A stretch of DNA of 19,278 bases, from contig JADGIB010000030.1 in assembly GCA_019683665.1 (NCBI GenBank), positions 1 to 19,278 on the forward strand, read 5' to 3'. The notes beneath the pieces are model-generated. The model saw nothing but the letters and a program-made list of their open reading frames with translations. It had not been told where the DNA came from and did not search any database. Numbering within the stretch: position 1 is the stretch's first letter; each line of letters begins with the position of its first letter. The position numbers and the translations under genes were made by a program. This document shows positions 15,938-19,278 of the stretch, one piece after another. The stretch is from Solirubrobacteraceae bacterium. GTDB taxonomy: Bacteria; Actinomycetota; Thermoleophilia; Solirubrobacterales; Solirubrobacteraceae.

Positions 15938-16447
15938 CTACTCCCGCGCGAGGTCGTTGGGGTCGATGTGGGCGTAGCCGCCGCGGAACCACAGCAGCGG
16001 CTCGCCCGCCGGGTCGTGGTCGAAGGCGGTCACGCGGCCGACGGCGATCGTGTGGTCGCCGCCCGGCAGCAGCTCGTGCACGTCGCAGACGAACCAGGCG
16101 AGCGCGTCATCGAGCACCGGCACCCCGTGCTCGACGCTGTGGGTCACCGCCTCGAACTTCTCCTCCGGCACCCGCTTGGAGGCGAAGACCGCGGCCAGGT
16201 CCTCGTCGCCCGCGCGCAGGACGTTCACGGCGAAGCGGCCCGACTCGCGCACGACCGGCAGCGTGCGGCTCGTGTTGTCGAAGCAGGCGATGAGCAGGAT
16301 CGGGTCCAGCGACAGCGAGCTGACCGCGTTCGTCGTCATCCCCGCGTGGCCGCGGGGACCGGAGGCGGTGACGATCGTCACGCCGGTCGCGAACTGCCCG
16401 ATCGAGGCGCGGAACGCGCGCGTGACGTCGAGGGCGGATCCGGGCAT
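15938..16447 (-). CDS. Flavin reductase-like FMN-binding protein
   Basis: A 169-residue protein of the flavin reductase-like split-barrel family (HpaC / RutF / DIM6-NTAB type). These proteins typically bind FMN or FAD, and many reduce it with NAD(P)H for a partner monooxygenase. Hallmarks are IGQFATGVTIVTA at 16-28, GMTTNAVSSLSLDPILLIAC at 36-55, SGRFAVNVL, and GGDHTIAVGRV near the C-terminus. It is full length. No monooxygenase lies nearby, so its partner and substrate are unknown. ATG at 16447 begins the natural N-terminus, although the upstream ribosome-binding site is weak. It is transcribed divergently from the cytochrome gene across a 186-bp gap. An in-frame extension through serS on this strand is a GC-driven artefact. 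Confidence 0.85.
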   Translation of the reverse strand: MPGSALDVTRAFRASIGQFATGVTIVTASGPRGHAGMTTNAVSSLSLDPILLIACFDNTSRTLPVVRESGRFAVNVLRAGDEDLAAVFASKRVPEEKFEAVTHSVEHGVPVLDDALAWFVCDVHELLPGGDHTIAVGRVTAFDHDPAGEPLLWFRGGYAHIDPNDLARE

Positions 16448-16617
16448 GACGTGAGTCTCGCAGGCCGCGCGCCGCGGGCGGAAGCGGTCCCGGCGCCGGC
16501 CGCGGGTGCCGCCGTCGCACGGCCGCGGTGTCGCTCGCCGGACCGCGGCCGCGGGTCGGCCGGCGCCGGGGACGTCGTGGACTTCGCCGCGAAGGGCCGT
16601 GCTCCTACCTCGTTCCG

Positions 16618-16623
16618 TATGAT
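16618..16623 (+). promoter_or_regulatory. Candidate -10 element for the cytochrome c gene
   Basis: TATGAT, five of six matches to TATAAT, ends 10 bases before ATG 16634. No good -35 element is seen at 16-18 bases upstream. An alternative ATG at 16619 lies inside this hexamer, which supports the later start. The expected message would have a leader of only a few bases, and no Shine-Dalgarno site is visible before ATG 16634. Confidence 0.4.
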
Positions 16624-16633
16624 CCGGCCCCGC

Positions 16634-17035
16634 ATGACCGTCAAGCACCTCAGGATCGCGACCGTCGTCGGCGCGCTCGCCGTGGCCGGCGCCGTCGGCG
16701 CGTGCGGTGAGGCGAAGGTCGAGGACAACCCGGCCAACTCCGAGCTCGTCAACCGCGGCGCCAAGCTCTTCCACGATCGCTGCTCGGGCTGCCACACCCT
16801 CTCCGCCGCAGCCGCCGAGGGCTCCAACACGCAGATCCACGACCTCGAGCGCACCGACGGCCCGAACTTCAACCAGCGCCGCGAGACCGTCGAGCAGGTG
16901 CTCTACGCGATCCGCAACGGCGGCTTCTCCGGGGCGATCATGCCCCAGAACATCGTCGTCGGCGAGGACGCCCAGGCCGTCGCCGAGTTCGTCGCCAAGT
17001 ACTCGGGCTCCGACGCCGGCAACGACGCCCAGTAG
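16634..17035 (+). CDS. Monoheme cytochrome c lipoprotein
   Basis: A 133-residue exported electron carrier. The N-terminus has a basic start, a hydrophobic stretch and a lipobox VGAC with Cys24 as the probable lipidated residue, anchoring it outside the cytoplasmic membrane. The heme-binding motif is CSGCH at 50-54 and the likely sixth heme ligand is Met103 (GAIMPQN). Size and spacing fit a class I cytochrome c. It may pass electrons to a terminal oxidase, but no oxidase gene is in the window. I chose ATG 16634 because it gives a compact signal peptide and the ATG at 16619 overlaps a promoter-like TATGAT. serS follows after 15 nt, and the two are probably co-transcribed. Confidence 0.9.
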   Translation: MTVKHLRIATVVGALAVAGAVGACGEAKVEDNPANSELVNRGAKLFHDRCSGCHTLSAAAAEGSNTQIHDLERTDGPNFNQRRETVEQVLYAIRNGGFSGAIMPQNIVVGEDAQAVAEFVAKYSGSDAGNDAQ

Positions 17036-17040
17036 GAGGG
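17034..17040 (+). promoter_or_regulatory. serS ribosome-binding site overlapping the cytochrome stop
   Basis: AGGAGGG begins within the TAG stop of the cytochrome gene (17033-17035) and lies 10 bases before the serS GTG. It supports GTG 17051 as the start and suggests that serS translation is linked to the upstream gene. Confidence 0.65.
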
Positions 17041-17050
17041 ACGGCGCCGC

Positions 17051-18310
17051 GTGCTCGACCTGCGCAGGCTGCGCGCCGAGCCCGAGGCGGTCCGCGCCGC
17101 CCTGGCCCGGCGCCGGGACGGCTCCGACCAGCAGGTCGACCAGGTCCTGCGCCTCGACGAGCGCCGCCGCCAGGTCCTCCCCGAGCTCGAGGAGCTGCGC
17201 GCCCGCAAGAACGAGGCGTCGGAGGCGATCGCCGCGGCCAAGCGCGCCGGCGACGACGCCGCCGAGGCGATCGCCGCGATGCGCGAGGTCAGCGCCCGCG
17301 AGAAGGCGCTCCAGGGCGAGCTCGCCGACGTCGAGGAGAAGCTGCGCGCCGCGATGGCCGCGCTCCCGAACCCGCCGCTGGACGAGACGCCCGACGCCGA
17401 CACCGTCCTGCGCGAGGTCGGCGAGCCGCGGACGCTCGACGCCCCGCGCGACCACCTGGAGCTGGCCGGCGACCTGATCGACATGGAGGCCGGCGCCCGC
17501 GTCGCCGGCTCGCGCTTCGCCTACCTCAAGGGCGACCTCGTCATGCTCGAGTTCGCGCTCGTGCGCTGGGCGCTGGAGGTCCTGCGCGGCCACGGCCACG
17601 AGCCGGTCGTCCCGCCGGTGCTCGTGCGCGAGGAGGCGCTCTTCGGCACCGGCTTCCTGCCCGACACCGAGCAGCAGATCTACCGGCTGGCCGACGACCC
17701 GCTCTTCCTCACCGGCACGAGCGAGGTGCCGCTCGCGTCGCTGCACGCGGGCGAGATCTTCGAGGCCGGCGACCTCCCCCGCCGCTACGCGGGCTTCTCG
17801 TCCTGCTTCCGGCGCGAGGCGGGCGCCGCCGGGCGCGACACGCGCGGGATCTTCCGCGTCCACCAGTTCGACAAGGTCGAGATGTTCTCGTTCGTCGCGC
17901 CCGAGGACAGCGCCGCCGAGCACGAGCGGCTGCTCGCCATCGAGGAGGAGCTCCTCGGCGCGCTCGGGATCCCGTACCGCGTCGTCGACATCGCCGTCGA
18001 CGACCTCGGCTCCAGCGCGGTGCGCAAGTTCGACTGCGAGGCGTGGCTGCCCGGGCAGGGCGCCTACCGCGAGCTGACGTCGTGCTCGAACACGACCGAC
18101 TTCCAGGCGCGGCGGCTGGAGATCCGCGTCCGCCCCGACGCCGGCGGCCGGCCGGTCGTCGCGCACACGCTGAACGGGACCGCGGTCGCCGTCGGGCGGA
18201 CGATCATCGCCCTGCTCGAGAACGGCCAGCGCGAGGACGGATCGGTCGAGCTGCCGTCCGTGCTCGTCCCCTACGGGGCGCCGGAGCGGATCGCCCCGCG
18301 CGACGCCTAG
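17051..18310 (+). CDS. serS: Seryl-tRNA synthetase
   Basis: A class II aminoacyl-tRNA synthetase that charges tRNA-Ser, in the cytoplasm. The 419-residue length is standard. The N-terminal tRNA-binding arm, about residues 27-104, is an antiparallel coiled coil of charged heptads. The catalytic domain shows the serine-site TSE at 223-225 (TGTSEVPL), motif 2 at 253-273 beginning FRREAGAAGRDTRG, the ELTSCSN stretch at 341-347, and motif 3 at 375-391 (NGTAVAVGRTII). The start is GTG, with AGGAGGG 10 nt upstream and the expected MLDLRRLR beginning. It follows the cytochrome gene closely and ends in a CTAG shared with the opposing STAS gene. Confidence 0.98.
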   Translation: MLDLRRLRAEPEAVRAALARRRDGSDQQVDQVLRLDERRRQVLPELEELRARKNEASEAIAAAKRAGDDAAEAIAAMREVSAREKALQGELADVEEKLRAAMAALPNPPLDETPDADTVLREVGEPRTLDAPRDHLELAGDLIDMEAGARVAGSRFAYLKGDLVMLEFALVRWALEVLRGHGHEPVVPPVLVREEALFGTGFLPDTEQQIYRLADDPLFLTGTSEVPLASLHAGEIFEAGDLPRRYAGFSSCFRREAGAAGRDTRGIFRVHQFDKVEMFSFVAPEDSAAEHERLLAIEEELLGALGIPYRVVDIAVDDLGSSAVRKFDCEAWLPGQGAYRELTSCSNTTDFQARRLEIRVRPDAGGRPVVAHTLNGTAVAVGRTIIALLENGQREDGSVELPSVLVPYGAPERIAPRDA

Positions 18311-18684
18311 CCCGCGGGCTGCACCCCGACGTGGCGCAGCGCCTCGTCGCGCGTCGGGACGATGTCGAACGTCGCGTCCAGGTGCGTGATCTCGAACAGG
18401 CGCAGGACGGTCGGGTTCGCGCACGCGAGCGCCATCGACCCGCCGCGGCGCGTCAGCCGCCGCAGCGCGTTCAGGAGGACGCTCAGCCCGGTCGAGTCGA
18501 TGAACGCGACCTCGGCGAAGTCGAGGACGAGGCGCGTGCGGCCCGCCGCGAGCGCGGCGTCCAGGTGCGCCGCCAGGTCGGGCGCGGTCGACACGTGGAC
18601 CTCCCCGCTGGCGGTCAGGACGCGGGTCTCGTCGTCGAGGTCCTCGTCGACGACCGAAAACCGGGGCTCGCGGAACTCGGTCAT
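18307..18684 (-). CDS. STAS-domain anti-sigma factor antagonist
   Basis: A 125-residue single-domain protein of the SpoIIAA / RsbV type. In that family the protein binds an anti-sigma factor (a kinase of the RsbW / SpoIIAB type) and is switched off by phosphorylation of a conserved serine. The hallmark FIDSTGLSVLLNAL is at 61-74, with Ser64 the probable phosphorylation site. The ASGEVHVSTAPDL strand-helix at 25-37 is also typical. The ATG overlaps the stop of the upstream zinc-ribbon gene as ATGA. The stop shares CTAG with serS. No RsbW-type kinase or sigma factor is in view, so its partner is unknown. Confidence 0.9.
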   Translation of the reverse strand: MTEFREPRFSVVDEDLDDETRVLTASGEVHVSTAPDLAAHLDAALAAGRTRLVLDFAEVAFIDSTGLSVLLNALRRLTRRGGSMALACANPTVLRLFEITHLDATFDIVPTRDEALRHVGVQPAG

Positions 18685-18893
18685 GGCCGGCGAGCCAACG
18701 CTACCTCCTCCCGCCAGCGCCGTCGCAGGCTGGGCGCGTCGGCGATGGGGACGATCCGGCCGGGCGGCTCGTCCAGGCGCAGCCGCGGGTCGCGCGCGGC
18801 GCGCCCGAGGACGAACGTGCGCGCCCCGCAGGCGTCGCAGCGCGCGGCCTGCGCGCTCGGCGCCCCGCAGGCGGTGCAGCGGAAGGCGGGCAT
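18681..18893 (-). CDS. Small zinc-ribbon protein
   Basis: A 70-residue protein with two CxxC knuckles, Cys6/Cys9 (CTAC) and Cys19/Cys22 (CDAC), forming a compact zinc ribbon at the N-terminus. A basic, proline- and arginine-containing tail of about 45 residues follows. Function is not known to me; such ribbons can bind nucleic acid or protein partners. I chose ATG 18893 because the ribbon begins just after it. A TTG at 18929 would add 12 residues and cannot be excluded, and neither start has a strong ribosome-binding site. The stop overlaps the STAS start, so the two proteins are probably made together. Confidence 0.6.
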   Translation of the reverse strand: MPAFRCTACGAPSAQAARCDACGARTFVLGRAARDPRLRLDEPPGRIVPIADAPSLRRRWREEVALARRP

Positions 18894-18962
18894 CCTGGGA
18901 CGGAGGTTCCCGGCGCGCGGTGCGGCCAAACGGGCGGGGATGCTCCCGGGCGCTCCCGTCCC

Positions 18963-19278
18963 CTACACGGAGGCGGTGGTCCGCAGCGGCAGGACGGCGC
19001 GCAGCGTCGCGTCGTCGCGGTCCAGCGTGCCGCCCGCGAGCTCCAGGCGGGCGCGCAGGACGGCGAGGCGGTCGGGGTCGACGTCGCGCGGCTCCTCCAC
19101 GCGGACCGACACGCGCTCCCCGCCGGCCTCGGTCGCGACGCGCACCGCCGCCGCGCCGCCGACGGCGGCGATCGCCTCCTCGACGACGCGGTAGACCATC
19201 GTCTCCTCGTCGGGCGCCAGGCGGCCGGCGGCGTCGGCGACCGCGATCGTCACCTCCCCCACCCCGCGCGCCCGCGCC
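18963..19278 (-). CDS. C-terminal part of a degenerate histidine-kinase-like ATPase protein (partial)
   Basis: The reading frame is open to the window edge, so the 5' end is missing; a GTG at 19262 could be a start but is unlikely to be the true one. The visible part, about 105 residues, resembles the end of a sensor kinase ATPase domain. EETMVYRVVEEAIAAVGG resembles the N-box helix (family: LYRIxQEALxNxxKH), and LAVLRARLELAGGTLD resembles the final GLxGMRERVxxLGGxL element. The N-box asparagine and the glycine-rich nucleotide loops are not visible, so it may not bind ATP. Neighbouring STAS and zinc-ribbon genes lie downstream on the same strand, 69 nt or less away. The assignment rests on weak resemblance. 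Confidence 0.5.
   Translation of the reverse strand, partial: ARARGVGEVTIAVADAAGRLAPDEETMVYRVVEEAIAAVGGAAAVRVATEAGGERVSVRVEEPRDVDPDRLAVLRARLELAGGTLDRDDATLRAVLPLRTTASV

Noticed and set aside
16448..18424. Minus-strand extension of the flavin reductase frame through the cytochrome and serS genes
   Set aside because: The extension is low-complexity and opposite two real genes. The flavin reductase family begins naturally at ATG 16447.
18897..18962. Seven-base inverted repeat GGGACGG / CCGTCCC in the gap before the zinc-ribbon gene
   Set aside because: The arms are 52 bases apart in very GC-rich sequence, and the left arm lies just beside the chosen start codon. No T tract or known operator form supports it.
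1..19278. A hidden defence, mobile or CRISPR-type system
   Set aside because: No repeat array, transposase, integrase, nuclease or toxin-antitoxin signature was seen. Nearly all the DNA is explained by conserved housekeeping and signalling genes.

Overview
This is a very GC-rich window from an aerobic bacterium. Most of it is a complete 14-gene operon for respiratory complex I (proton-pumping NADH:quinone oxidoreductase, NDH-1). The composition, the frequent GTG and TTG starts, the uninterrupted nuoA-N order and the protein style suggest an actinobacterium. Class Thermoleophilia (Solirubrobacterales-like) is my best guess, but this is inference from style and no database search was made.

Layout, left to right. 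Positions 1-140 hold no supported gene, only a G/C homopolymer-rich stretch at the window edge. Positions 141-15393 are one minus-strand operon, transcribed right to left: nuoA, B, C, D, E, F, G, H, I, J, K, L, M, N, followed 19 nt later by a small four-helix membrane protein (DUF2269-like). Eleven of the thirteen nuo junctions overlap by 1 to 10 nt, so translation is probably coupled. NuoE, F and G form the NADH-oxidising module. NuoB, C, D and I carry electrons to quinone. NuoA, H, J, K, L, M and N form the membrane arm. All iron-sulphur cluster ligands can be found, including the optional N7 cluster in NuoG.

A 61-bp gap at 15394-15454 separates nuoA from a divergent small membrane protein of unknown function (15455-15907, plus). 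A flavin reductase-like protein lies on the minus strand at 15938-16447. On the plus strand follow a monoheme cytochrome c lipoprotein (16634-17035) and serS, the seryl-tRNA synthetase gene (17051-18310). serS meets a minus-strand STAS-domain gene tail to tail, with both stop codons inside one CTAG. The STAS gene is coupled to a small zinc-ribbon protein, and the window ends in the 3' part of a degenerate histidine-kinase-like ATPase domain. The last three genes look like a regulatory or signalling cluster unrelated to complex I.

No tRNA, rRNA, CRISPR array, insertion sequence or phage gene was seen, and no gene-free stretch exceeds 300 bases. I did not find a clearly new multi-gene system. 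The most notable observations are in the proton-pumping subunits. NuoL has alanine where the family has the essential helix-5 glutamate, and NuoM has aspartate at the equivalent place plus a diverged helix 7-8 segment. Also worth a look are two near-leaderless promoter arrangements and the STAS / zinc-ribbon / degenerate-ATPase group.
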